From NCBI RefSeq assembly GCF_014196425.1, contig NZ_JACIDR010000004.1, forward strand, positions 186,001-250,000: a stretch of 64,000 nucleotides of DNA, written 5' to 3'. The stretch comes from Hansschlegelia beijingensis (lineage in GTDB: Bacteria; Pseudomonadota; Alphaproteobacteria; Rhizobiales; Methylopilaceae). Within the stretch, counting starts at the first letter, position 1. Every line of letters starts with the position of its first letter. Shown here piece after piece: positions 33,831-42,170 of the stretch. The notes beneath the pieces were generated by a model. The model saw nothing but the letters and a program-made list of their open reading frames with translations, had not been told where the DNA came from and ran no database searches. Both the position numbers and the translations under genes were made by a program.

Positions 33831-34717
33831 CACGCGGACCGCCCGAACAGGCCGGAGGGCTTGGCGAGCAGCACGACCGCCATGATGACGAAGATCACCA
33901 CCGAGGACGCCTCCGGGTAGAACACCTTGGTCAGTCCCTCGACCAGACCGAGCCCGAAGCCGGTCAGGATCGAGCCGAGGATCGAGCCCATGCCGCCGAT
34001 CACCACGACGGCGAACACCACGATAATGATGTCGGCCCCCATCGCGGGATTGACGGAGTAGATCGGCGCCGCGAGGACGCCCGCCAGGGCCGCGAGCCCG
34101 ACCCCGAACGCGTAGGTCAGGGTGATGAGGAGGGGCACATTGACCCCGAAGGCCCCGACCAGCGTCGGATTCTCGGTCGCTGCGCGGAGATAGGCGCCGA
34201 GCTTGGTCTTCTCGATCAGCAGCCATGTCGACAGGCATATGACGAGCGACGCCGCCACCACCCAGGCGCGGTAGTTGGGCAGGAACATGAACGGCAGGCG
34301 CTGGCCCCCCGACAGCTCCGGTGGAATGACGTAAGGCAGGCCGGATGAGCCATAATGCTGGCGGAACAGGCCCTGGATGATGAGCGCGAGCCCGAAGGTC
34401 AGCAGCAGGCCATAGAGATGATCGAGCTTGTAGAGGCGCGCGAGCAGCAGGCGCTCCAGCAGCGCGCCGAACAGCCCGACGGCCAAGGGCGCGATCAGCA
34501 GCGCCCACCAGTAGCCGAGCCCGAGCTCGTTCAGCAGGATCCAGGCCACGAACGCGCCCATCATGTAGAGCGCGCCGTGGGCGAAGTTGATGACGTTGAG
34601 CAGGCCGAAGATGATCGCCAGCCCGAGCGACAGCATTGCGTAGAACGAGCCGTTGATCAGGCCGAGGAGCAACTGCCCGGACAGCGCCTGCACGGAGACG
34701 CCGAAGATCGTCGTCAT
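33830..34717 (-). CDS. livH: Branched-chain-type ABC transporter permease LivH
   Basis: 295 residues, about eight helices, with LLNVINFAHGALYMMGAF and LGAYLRAATENPTLVGAFGVN, the usual LivH blocks. It begins 2 bases after the livF stop and overlaps livM by one base, so all four transporter genes are tightly coupled. Confidence 0.92.
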   Translation of the reverse strand: MTTIFGVSVQALSGQLLLGLINGSFYAMLSLGLAIIFGLLNVINFAHGALYMMGAFVAWILLNELGLGYWWALLIAPLAVGLFGALLERLLLARLYKLDHLYGLLLTFGLALIIQGLFRQHYGSSGLPYVIPPELSGGQRLPFMFLPNYRAWVVAASLVICLSTWLLIEKTKLGAYLRAATENPTLVGAFGVNVPLLITLTYAFGVGLAALAGVLAAPIYSVNPAMGADIIIVVFAVVVIGGMGSILGSILTGFGLGLVEGLTKVFYPEASSVVIFVIMAVVLLAKPSGLFGRSA

Positions 34718-34719
34718 CG

Positions 34720-35460
34720 TCAGACCCCGAGATACGCGTGAAGCTTGCCGAGATTGGCGTCGAGATCGTGGTTCGGGATCATGTCCACGACCCGGCCCTG
34801 TTCGACGACGAAGTGACGGTCCGCGACGGTCTGCGCGAAGCGGAAGTTCTGCTCGACCAGAACGGTGGTGTAGCCCTCGGCCTTCAGGCGCTGCAGCGTG
34901 CGCCCGATCTGCTGCACGATCACCGGCGCGAGACCCTCGGTGGGCTCGTCCAGCAGGATCAGTTTGGCGCCCGTCCTGAGGATGCGGCCGATCGACAGCA
35001 TCTGCTGCTCGCCGCCCGAGAGCTTCGTCCCCTGGCTGCGGCTGCGTTCCCTGAGGTTCGGGAACAGCGCGTAGATGTCGTCCACCGACATGCCGCCGGG
35101 CTTCACCCGCGGCGGCAGCATCAGGTTCTCGTGCACCGACAGGCTGGCGAAGATGCCCCGCTCCTCCGGCACGTAGCCGACGCCGAGCCGGGCGATCAGG
35201 CGCGACGGCATGCCGATCGTCTCGACGCCGTCGAACACGATCGAGCCGCGCCGCTTTCCAAGGATGCCGATGATCGCGCGAAGCGTCGTGGTCTTGCCGG
35301 CGCCGTTGCGGCCGAGCAGCGTCACGACCTCGCCCGGCCTGACGTCGAACGTCACGCCATGCAGCACGTGGCTCTCGCCGTACCAGCCTTCGAGCCCCTC
35401 GATCGCGAGCAACGGCGCCGAGGCGTCCCGCGGGGCGGCGGCGCGGTGAGCGTCAGCCAT
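34720..35460 (-). CDS. livF: Branched-chain-type ABC transporter ATPase LivF
   Basis: 246 residues. Walker A GRNGAGKTT, signature LSGGEQQ, Walker B LILLDEPTEGLAP and LVEQN match LivF. The first 15 residues are an extra Ala/Arg-rich lead. The ATG at 35460 overlaps the livG stop by eight bases. Confidence 0.93.
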   Translation of the reverse strand: MADAHRAAAPRDASAPLLAIEGLEGWYGESHVLHGVTFDVRPGEVVTLLGRNGAGKTTTLRAIIGILGKRRGSIVFDGVETIGMPSRLIARLGVGYVPEERGIFASLSVHENLMLPPRVKPGGMSVDDIYALFPNLRERSRSQGTKLSGGEQQMLSIGRILRTGAKLILLDEPTEGLAPVIVQQIGRTLQRLKAEGYTTVLVEQNFRFAQTVADRHFVVEQGRVVDMIPNHDLDANLGKLHAYLGV

Positions 35461-36223
35461 GACCGGCTCCGATATAGGCTTCGATCACCCGGGGATCCTT
35501 GGAGACGGCGGCGTAATCGCCCTCCGCCAGAACCTGCCCGCGCGCCAGCACCGTGATGCGGTCCGACAGGGAGGCGACCACCGAAAGGTTGTGCTCGACC
35601 ATCAGGATGGTGCGGCCGGCCGAAGCCCGACGTATCAGCGCCGAGATCCGGTCGATGTCCTCATGGCCCATGCCGGCCATCGGCTCGTCGAGCAGGAGCA
35701 TGTCGGGCTCGAGCGCCAACGTCGTCGCGATCTCCAGCGCGCGCTTGCGGCCATAGGAGAGATCGACCGCCGGCGCCCGCGCGAAGGCCGCGAGCCCGAC
35801 ATCCTCGACGAGCGCCAGCGCCTCCTCGTCCAGCGCGCGCAGCACGCGTTCGGAACGCCAGAAGTCGAAGCTGTCGCCGCGCTTGCGCCGTTGCAGGGCG
35901 ATGCGGACGTTCTCCAGCACGCTGAGCTTGGGGAACACGGCCGAGATCTGGAACGACCGCACCAGCCCGAGCCGGGCGACGTCGGCCGGCTTCATGCGGG
36001 TGATGTCGCGGCCGTTGTAGCGGATGGTTCCGGCCGTCGGGGTCAGGAACTTGGTCAGCAGGTTGAAGCAGGTGGTCTTGCCCGCGCCGTTGGGGCCGAT
36101 CAGCGCGTGGATCGTGCCGCGCCGGACCTGCAACTCGACGCTGCTGACGGCGCGGAAGCCGCCGAAATCCTTGGTGAGGCCGCTCGCGGCCAGCACCACC
36201 TCGTCCGCCTGCGGGCCGCTCAT
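35453..36223 (-). CDS. livG: Branched-chain-type ABC transporter ATPase LivG
   Basis: 256 residues. Walker A GPNGAGKTT with the LivG-specific CFNLLTKF, then VRSFQISAVFPKLSVLENV, LSYGRKRALEIATTLALEPDMLLLDEPMAGMG and VEHNLSVV. It pairs with LivF. The start at 36223 overlaps the ligase stop by four bases. Confidence 0.93.
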   Translation of the reverse strand: MSGPQADEVVLAASGLTKDFGGFRAVSSVELQVRRGTIHALIGPNGAGKTTCFNLLTKFLTPTAGTIRYNGRDITRMKPADVARLGLVRSFQISAVFPKLSVLENVRIALQRRKRGDSFDFWRSERVLRALDEEALALVEDVGLAAFARAPAVDLSYGRKRALEIATTLALEPDMLLLDEPMAGMGHEDIDRISALIRRASAGRTILMVEHNLSVVASLSDRITVLARGQVLAEGDYAAVSKDPRVIEAYIGAGHG

Positions 36224-37632
36224 GACGCCGGGCCGTGCATGGCGCGGATCGCGGCGCGGCTGGCCTTGCCGGTCGCGCCGAGCGGGAGCGCGTCCGCGAA
36301 CGCGATCACGTCCGGGATCTTGAAGCGCTCGATGCGCTGGGCCGCCCAGGCCCGCAGATCGTCGGCGCTCGCGGCGGCGCCGCGCTTCAGCACCACCACG
36401 GCGTGGATCGCCTCGCCGAGGCGCTCGTCAGGCACGCCGGCGCAGAGCGCCGCCGCCACGTCGGCGTGGGCGCAGAGCATGTTCTCGACCTCGACAGGGG
36501 AGATCTTGTTGCCGCCCCGGGAGATGATCTCCTTGGACCGGCCGACGAGCTCGACCCGGCCGTCGGCCCGGAGCCGCGCGAGGTCTCCGGTCCGGAAGAA
36601 GCCGTCCGCGAAGGCTTGCGCGGTGAGGTCGGGGGCGCCGAGATAGCCGTTCATGCCGAACGGGGTGCGGATGCGCAGTTCGCCGGTCTCGCCGGCCGCG
36701 GCCTCGCGGCCGTCGTCGCGGACCAGCCTGTAGTCGACACCTTCGGTCGGGACGCCGATCGATCCCGCGCCTTCGCGGCTCGCGGCCGGGGCGAGCACGA
36801 AGTCGCAGGAGCCGGTTTCGGTGAGGCCGTAAAGGTCGAACACGCCGGCGTCCGGCCAGGCGTCGGCGAGCCGTTCGCCGAGCGAGGGGCCGAGAACCTC
36901 GCCGCCGGTCAGCACGGCGCGCAGCCGCGGCGCGGGGCCGGCGTCCCCCGCCAGCAGGGTCCGGATCATCGAGGGCACGGCGCCCAGCACCGTGGTCTCC
37001 TCGGCGAGCAGCCTCGCCATGGTCGGCGTCGTGAACTTCTGCACCAGCACGAGCTTGGCGCCGGCGCGGATCGCAAGCAGGCTCGCCCAGACCCCGAAGA
37101 TGAAGATCAGCTGGAGCGGCAGCGTCACGACGTCGTTGCGGGTGACGCCGATCAGGCGGTCCAGCGCCTCGATCTTGCCCGCAAGCGCGTCGTGCCCCAG
37201 CACCACGCCCTTCGGGGCCCCGGTGGTGCCCGAGGTGAAGATGATGAGCGCGGCGCCGGCAAGTTCCGGGCGCGCCGGCGGCGCGGCGTCGCCGGTGCGC
37301 GTGAGCTCGGCCTCGTCGAGCCGGAACCGCGCGCCGGTGGCGGCCGTCAGCGCCGCGACGGTGACGGCCGCGGCGGATTGATGGACGGGAACCACGACGC
37401 CGCCGGCGAGCCAGACGCCGAGCATCGCGCCGATGTCGCCCGGCCGGTTGGCGATCGTGACGTGGACCGGCTCGTCCGGCTCGAGCCCCCCGGCGCGCAG
37501 CGCGGCGGCGGCCCGCTCCGCCAGAGCGGCGATCTCGGAGCCGGCGAAGGACGCGCCGCTCGTCGCTTCAGCGATGGGGTTCGGCGAGGCCAGGAGCCAG
37601 CCGTGCAGCAGGCCGGCCAGCTTGCCGCTCAT
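36220..37632 (-). CDS. AMP-binding acyl-CoA ligase
   Basis: 470 residues, slightly short for the family (usually about 500-560). Adenylation motifs are IIFTSGTTGAPKG (130-142), YGLTETG, FFRTGDLARL and a C-terminal Lys in LGATGKASR. It should activate an organic acid to its CoA thioester with ATP. The substrate is unknown; clustering with a Liv-type importer, two hydratases and an AcuI-type reductase suggests a short or unsaturated or aromatic acid. The ATG at 37632 overlaps the hydratase stop by four bases. Confidence 0.87.
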   Translation of the reverse strand: MSGKLAGLLHGWLLASPNPIAEATSGASFAGSEIAALAERAAAALRAGGLEPDEPVHVTIANRPGDIGAMLGVWLAGGVVVPVHQSAAAVTVAALTAATGARFRLDEAELTRTGDAAPPARPELAGAALIIFTSGTTGAPKGVVLGHDALAGKIEALDRLIGVTRNDVVTLPLQLIFIFGVWASLLAIRAGAKLVLVQKFTTPTMARLLAEETTVLGAVPSMIRTLLAGDAGPAPRLRAVLTGGEVLGPSLGERLADAWPDAGVFDLYGLTETGSCDFVLAPAASREGAGSIGVPTEGVDYRLVRDDGREAAAGETGELRIRTPFGMNGYLGAPDLTAQAFADGFFRTGDLARLRADGRVELVGRSKEIISRGGNKISPVEVENMLCAHADVAAALCAGVPDERLGEAIHAVVVLKRGAAASADDLRAWAAQRIERFKIPDVIAFADALPLGATGKASRAAIRAMHGPAS

Positions 37633-38450
37633 GCGCCCGCTCCGGCGAAGCGCGCGTCGCGCCAGGCAAGCGCCGCCTTCAGCCCCTCCGCGCGCGCGAT
37701 GTCCATGAACTGCTTCTTGTCCGGCGAGCCCGCGCCTTCGATCTGCAGGTCGATTTCGAGCGCGGCCTCGAGCGCGTCGATCATGCCGCGCGCCTCGATC
37801 GCCCGGTTGATCGCCCGCTTGGTCTCCTTCACCAGGTTCGGGTCGATCGTCGCGATGTGGCGGGCCATCCGCAGGGCCTGCGCGTCGAGCTCGTCGTTCG
37901 GAACCACCCGGTTCACCATGCCGATCTCGTAGGCCCGGCGCGCGCCGATGCGGTCCTCGCCCGTCAGGATGATCTCCTTGGCGACCTTTGGGCCGACGAT
38001 CCAGGGCAGGATCATCACCACGATGCCCGCGCCGAACTTCAGCTCCGGCTCGCCGAAGAACGCGTCCTCGGACGCGATGGTGATGTCGCAGGCGAGCGCG
38101 AGCTCGCAGGCGCCGGCGAGGCAGGGCCCGCGCACCGCCGCGATCGTCGGCTTCCGGCAGTGCCAGAAGCGCATCGGCACGTCGAAGTCCTTGCGCAGGA
38201 TCGGCCGCCACTGGGTCACGCCGGTCGGGCGCAACTCCATCTGGTCCTTGAGGTCGAAGCCCGACGAGAACGCCGTCCCGGCGCCGCGCACGACCACCGC
38301 CCGCGCCGCGTCGTCAGCCTCGATCTCGTCCATGGCCCGGCCGAGCTCGTCGAGCATCGTGGCGCTGATCGCGTTCGTCCGGCCGGGCCGGTCGAGCGTG
38401 ATGCGGGCGACGGCGTCGATGAGCTCGACCCGGATCGTGGCGTAGGTCAA
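37629..38450 (-). CDS. Enoyl-CoA hydratase/isomerase (crotonase family)
   Basis: 273 residues. The oxyanion-hole segments are SSGFDLKDQ and AAVRGPCLAGACELALACDI, with the catalytic region FFGEPELKFGAG. One of the usual catalytic Glu positions is visible, but the class cannot be fixed to one reaction. It follows the binding-protein gene by 43 bases and is coupled to the ligase gene. Confidence 0.88.
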   Translation of the reverse strand: MTYATIRVELIDAVARITLDRPGRTNAISATMLDELGRAMDEIEADDAARAVVVRGAGTAFSSGFDLKDQMELRPTGVTQWRPILRKDFDVPMRFWHCRKPTIAAVRGPCLAGACELALACDITIASEDAFFGEPELKFGAGIVVMILPWIVGPKVAKEIILTGEDRIGARRAYEIGMVNRVVPNDELDAQALRMARHIATIDPNLVKETKRAINRAIEARGMIDALEAALEIDLQIEGAGSPDKKQFMDIARAEGLKAALAWRDARFAGAGA

Positions 38451-38493
38451 GACGCGGCTCCGCTTGCGGGCGAGGGGCGGGCGGTCGAGCCCG

Positions 38494-39705
38494 CTACCTG
38501 GCGGTGACGAACGGGCAGCCGCCGTCGGCCATCGGCCGGAACGCCTGGTCGCCCGGGATGGTGCTCACAAGCTTGTAGTAGTCGTAGGGACCCTTCGACT
38601 CTTCGGGGCTTTTGACCTCGAACAGGTACATGTCGTGGATGGTCCTTCCGTCGGGACGGATCGAGCCCTTGCCGAACAGCGGATCGTCGGTCGGCATGTC
38701 CTTCATCTTCTGGACCAGCGCCTTGCCGTCACGCGCGGCGGTCTTGTCCATCGCCGCGATCGCCTTCATCCAGTGCGTCATCGCCCCGTAGGCGCCGGCC
38801 TGGTTCATGGTCGGCACGCGCCCGTTGGTGGTCGTCTGGAAGCGCTTCGTGAAGGCGCGCGTGCCGTCGTTCAGGTCCCAGTAGAAGGCTTCCGTGAGGG
38901 TCAGGCCCTGCGCGGTCTTCAGGCCGATCGAATGGACGTCCGAGATGAAGGCCAGCAACGCGACCAGCTTCTGCCCGGACTCCCTGAGCCCGAACTCGGA
39001 CGCCTGCTTGACCGAGTTGATCGTGTCGCCGCCGGAGTTCGCGACCGCGACCACATTCGAGCCGCTGCCCTGCGCCTGGAGCAGGAAGGAGGAGAAGTCG
39101 TTGGTCTGGAACGGCGCCAGCACGTGGCCGAGCACCTCGCCGCCGTTCGCCTTCACGGCCTGCGTGGCGTCGCGCTCGAGCGCATGCCCGAAGGCGTAGT
39201 CGGCGGTCAGGAAGTACCAGGACTTGCCGCCCTGCGCGATCACCGCCTTTGCGGTGCTGTTGCCGAGCGCCCAGGTGTCATACGTCCAGTGCACGGTGTT
39301 GGGCGTGCAGGCCTTGCCGGTGAGGTCCGACGAGCCTGCGCTCGAGACCATCAGCAGCTTGTTCTTCTCAGCGGCGATGTTGGCGACGGCGAGCGCGACG
39401 GACGAGGTCGGCACGTCGATGACGGCGTCCACCTTGTCGACGTCGAACCATTTGCGGACGATGCCGGAGCCGATGTCGGCCTTGTTCTGGTGGTCGGCCG
39501 TTACGATCTCGACCTTGAAGCCATGCTGCTCCGGCTGGAAGTCCTCGACCGCCATCCGGGCGGCCGTGACCGAGCCCGGGCCGCTGATGTCCGCGTAGAG
39601 ACCGGACATGTCGCTGAGGACGCCGACGCGGAACGTCGGCATGTCCTCGGCCAGGGCTCCTGAAACCCCTCCGATCAGCACGGCGAGCGCGAGTGTGCTC
39701 CGCAT
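38494..39705 (-). CDS. Liv-type ABC transporter substrate-binding protein
   Basis: 403 residues. Signal peptide 1-19 (ending GALA-ED), then a type I periplasmic-binding fold: VGVLSDMSGLYADISGPGSVTAARMAVEDF and PTSSVALAVANIAAEKNKLLMVSSAGSSDLTG. Proteins of this subgroup often bind aromatic or short-chain carboxylates rather than leucine, which fits the downstream CoA ligase. First gene of a nine-gene leftward operon (this, ECH, ligase, livG, livF, livH, livM, maoC, mfs). Confidence 0.9.
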   Translation of the reverse strand: MRSTLALAVLIGGVSGALAEDMPTFRVGVLSDMSGLYADISGPGSVTAARMAVEDFQPEQHGFKVEIVTADHQNKADIGSGIVRKWFDVDKVDAVIDVPTSSVALAVANIAAEKNKLLMVSSAGSSDLTGKACTPNTVHWTYDTWALGNSTAKAVIAQGGKSWYFLTADYAFGHALERDATQAVKANGGEVLGHVLAPFQTNDFSSFLLQAQGSGSNVVAVANSGGDTINSVKQASEFGLRESGQKLVALLAFISDVHSIGLKTAQGLTLTEAFYWDLNDGTRAFTKRFQTTTNGRVPTMNQAGAYGAMTHWMKAIAAMDKTAARDGKALVQKMKDMPTDDPLFGKGSIRPDGRTIHDMYLFEVKSPEESKGPYDYYKLVSTIPGDQAFRPMADGGCPFVTAR

Positions 39706-39846
39706 GCTTTCCCCCCTGTTTCGCCGGCTCTTCGTCCGGTCAGATCGGAAGGATGGTGGCCGGTATCGTTATTTGTCAAACAAAAAGGGGATTGCTTTCC
39801 GGCGCCTGATCGCGATGCTGCGGCGCCGGCAGATGGAACACGCTCG
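39706..39846. promoter_or_regulatory. Divergent control region of the liv-CoA operon and gntR
   Basis: 141 bases between divergent starts, AT-rich in the middle. It contains the GntR-type operator at 39772-39784. Confidence 0.6.
39772..39784. promoter_or_regulatory. Probable GntR/FadR-type operator TTTGT-caa-ACAAA
   Basis: Perfect palindrome, 5-bp arms and 3-base spacer, fitting the FadR-subfamily consensus TNGTNNNACNA. It lies between the two divergent genes that the adjacent FCD-type GntR protein would be expected to control. Confidence 0.65.
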
Positions 39847-40611
39847 ATGGTATTTCGGCACGACCAGATCGTCACGGCGACAGCCGCGAACCAGATCGCC
39901 GAAGCCATCCAGCAGGAGATCGCGAGCGGGCGCCTCAAGGTCGACGATCGGCTGCCGACCGAGGAGGAGCTCGCCACGCAGTTCCGGGTTTCGCGCCCGA
40001 CGGTGCGGGAAGCGCTGAAGCGGCTCGCCGCCCGCCATCTCATTCGCTCGCGCCGGGGCCCTGCGGGCGGCACCTTCGTGAACGGCCCTTCGCCGGAGGA
40101 AATGGCGCAGAGCTTCAGCACGGCCGCGACCCTGATGGTGGCGGCGGGCGGCATCACGCTCGACCAGATGGCGACCGTCCGGGCCGAGATGGAGGCGATC
40201 TGCTGCCGTCTCGCGGCCGAGCAGCGAAGCGCAGAGCACCTCGCGGGCATGCGCGCCGAGATCGCGCTGCAGCTCAGCGAGCCGCTGCTGGACGAGGAGT
40301 TCTGCGCGTCCGACGTGCGGTTTCACCGGCTGATCGTCGACGCCGCCGGCAACCCGCTGCTGCGCTTCCTGATGAACGCGATCGTCGAGGGGCTCCTGCC
40401 CGTCAGCAACATGATCATCTTCCGGGTCCGCGACCGGAAGACGATCGTCGATCATCACATCCGGATCGCCGACGCCATCGAGGCGCGCGACGCCGATCGG
40501 GCGGTGGCGGCTCTCAACGACCTGGTCCGCTACGTCCGCGATCAGTACGCGGCGGCCGAAAAGGGGCGTCTCGAATACGCCTCCAAGATCACAAGCACCA
40601 AGGGAGAATGA
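39847..40611 (+). CDS. GntR-family (FadR/FCD) transcriptional regulator
   Basis: 254 residues. N-terminal winged HTH (IAEAIQQEIASGRLKVDDRLPTEEELA, then FRVSRPTVREALKRLAARHLI), then an all-helical FCD domain with metal/ligand His and Asp residues (DVRFHRLIVDAAGN; HHIRIADAIEARDADRA). It probably represses the divergent liv-CoA operon and its own acuI partner until an acid or CoA ester binds. It overlaps acuI by four bases. Confidence 0.9.
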   Translation: MVFRHDQIVTATAANQIAEAIQQEIASGRLKVDDRLPTEEELATQFRVSRPTVREALKRLAARHLIRSRRGPAGGTFVNGPSPEEMAQSFSTAATLMVAAGGITLDQMATVRAEMEAICCRLAAEQRSAEHLAGMRAEIALQLSEPLLDEEFCASDVRFHRLIVDAAGNPLLRFLMNAIVEGLLPVSNMIIFRVRDRKTIVDHHIRIADAIEARDADRAVAALNDLVRYVRDQYAAAEKGRLEYASKITSTKGE

Positions 40612-41606
40612 CGTTGCCGGAGAGCGAGTTTCGGGCGCTGGTCGCCAGGCAGTCGGATGGCGGTCAGACCGTCGCGGTCGAGCGCCTGACCGAGGCCGAC
40701 CTGCCGGAGGCCGACGTTCTGGTCGACGTCGAGTACTCGTCGTTCAACTACAAGGACGGGCTGGCTCTGACCGGCAAGAACCGGATCCTGCGCAATTACC
40801 CGATCATCCCCGGCATTGATCTCGCGGGCGTGGTGCGGTCCTCCGCCTCGGAACGCTTCAACGCCGGCGATCACGTGGTGCTGACCGGCTGGAGCGTCGG
40901 CGAGTCCTGGTCCGGCGGCTTCGCGGAGCGCGCCCGGCTGAAGAGCGAGTGGCTGGTCAAGCTGCCCGACGGCGTCACCTCCCGCCACGCTATGGCGATC
41001 GGCACCGCGGGTCTCACGGCCATGCTCTGCGTCATGGCGCTCGAGAAGCACGGCGTCACGCCGGGCGGCGACGTGCTGGTGACGGGAGCGGCCGGCGGCG
41101 TCGGCAGCGTCGCGGTCCGTCTGCTGTCGCGCCTTGGCTACAAGGTCTCGGCGCTCACCGGCCGTCGCTCCGAGGAGGCGTTCCTGCGCTCGCTTGGGGC
41201 TTCCGCGATCGTCGACCGCGCGGACTACCAGAACCCCGGCAAGCCGCTGCAGGCGGAGCGTTGGCAGGGCGCGGTGGACACCGCCGGCGGCGCGCTGCTC
41301 GCGAACGTCCTCGCTTCGACGGCCTATGGCGGCGCAGTCGCGGCCTGCGGGCTGGCCGCCGGCGCCGACCTGCCGTCGAGCGTGTTCCCCTTCATCCTGC
41401 GCAACGTCGCGCTGCTCGGCGTCGACTCCGTGCAGTGCCCGATCGCGCGGCGCGAGGAAGCCTGGGGGCGGCTCGCCGCCGAGCTGACCGAGAACGACAT
41501 GGCGGACGCGGCCGCCGTGGCCGGCCTCGAAGACCTTCCGGCGCTGGCCGAGGCGATCCTGGCCGGCCAGGTTCGTGGCCGCACCATCGTGGACGTGCGG
41601 AAGTAA
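40608..41606 (+). CDS. acuI: Zinc-free MDR oxidoreductase, AcuI-like (acryloyl-CoA reductase family)
   Basis: 332 residues. The YhdH/AcuI pattern: SSFNYKDGLALTGKNRILRNYPIIPGIDLAGVV, the NADPH site VTGAAGGVGSVAV, and FILRNVALLGVDSVQCP near the C-terminus. It lacks the structural-zinc Cys set of classical MDR alcohol dehydrogenases. AcuI reduces acryloyl-CoA to propionyl-CoA with NADPH; for this protein the substrate is inferred. The ATG at 40608 overlaps the gntR stop, so regulator and enzyme are one unit. Confidence 0.85.
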   Translation: MTLPESEFRALVARQSDGGQTVAVERLTEADLPEADVLVDVEYSSFNYKDGLALTGKNRILRNYPIIPGIDLAGVVRSSASERFNAGDHVVLTGWSVGESWSGGFAERARLKSEWLVKLPDGVTSRHAMAIGTAGLTAMLCVMALEKHGVTPGGDVLVTGAAGGVGSVAVRLLSRLGYKVSALTGRRSEEAFLRSLGASAIVDRADYQNPGKPLQAERWQGAVDTAGGALLANVLASTAYGGAVAACGLAAGADLPSSVFPFILRNVALLGVDSVQCPIARREEAWGRLAAELTENDMADAAAVAGLEDLPALAEAILAGQVRGRTIVDVRK

Positions 41607-41948
41607 CAGACGACGACGCCGGCGACCGAGGACCTCTCCCGATCGCCGGCGCCCGGGTCCCCCGCCTCTGAAATCGGGGCGGCGGCGTCGTGGGGCAGAC
41701 CGGCGTATCCGCATCGGACCTCGTCGCTCGTCGCCCGAACCATCAAGGCCGATCCGAGAACAGCCGGCCCATAGCGGGATCCCGAACGCGGTCCGACCGG
41801 CCCAGAACGAAGAACCGGCGTCGGCCCGCTCGGCCGCTCCGCTGTCCCAACGCAGCCTTAACGCCCCACGGCGAAGCGCCCTCTCCAAGCCCAACGGGCT
41901 GCGAAGCCAAGTACCCCAAGCGGCGACCCCGCCGCGACGGGACCTGGA
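41607..41948. other. Intergenic region upstream of kdp
   Basis: 342 bases without a convincing gene; frames crossing it look like GC-rich shadows. A 9-bp-arm hairpin (41617-41625 with 41643-41651) follows acuI but has no T-run. The kdp promoter should lie in the right part; no KdpE site could be defined. Confidence 0.5.
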
Positions 41949-42035
41949 ATGATGACGGACATCCTGATGCTTGCCGCGGGTATCGCGGCGTTCGGCGCGC
42001 TCGCAGCCTATGCGCGCGCCTGCGTGCGGCTGTGA
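41949..42035 (+). CDS. 28-residue membrane peptide preceding kdpF
   Basis: ATG 41949 (or 41952) to TGA 42033-42035. The product MTDILMLAAGIAAFGALAAY plus ARACVRL is one hydrophobic helix with a basic end. Its stop overlaps a possible GTG start of kdpF (GTGA). Similar tiny peptides ending in YxRxCxRL precede kdpF/kdpA in other alphaproteobacteria as far as I recall. It may be an extra Kdp subunit or a leader; function unknown. Confidence 0.6.
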   Translation: MMTDILMLAAGIAAFGALAAYARACVRL

Positions 42036-42040
42036 CGGCG

Positions 42041-42148
42041 ATGACCGTGCTCGGCCTGCCGCTGCTCGACGCGACGCTCGGCGCGACGGCCGCGCTCGTG
42101 GTGGCCGCCGTTTTCCTCGCCGCGCTGCTGCGGCCTGAACGGTTCTGA
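42041..42148 (+). CDS. kdpF: Potassium-transporting ATPase subunit KdpF
   Basis: 35 residues from ATG 42041 (GTG 42032 gives 38). A single helix ending ALLRPERF, the hallmark of KdpF, which stabilises the KdpABC complex. 22 bases before kdpA. Confidence 0.85.
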   Translation: MTVLGLPLLDATLGATAALVVAAVFLAALLRPERF

Positions 42149-42170
42149 ACCGCCCAACGGACCTAAACCC

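Noticed and set aside
41617-41651. Hairpin after acuI as a rho-independent terminator
   Set aside because: The 9-bp stem is real, but it is followed by C-rich sequence without a T-run.
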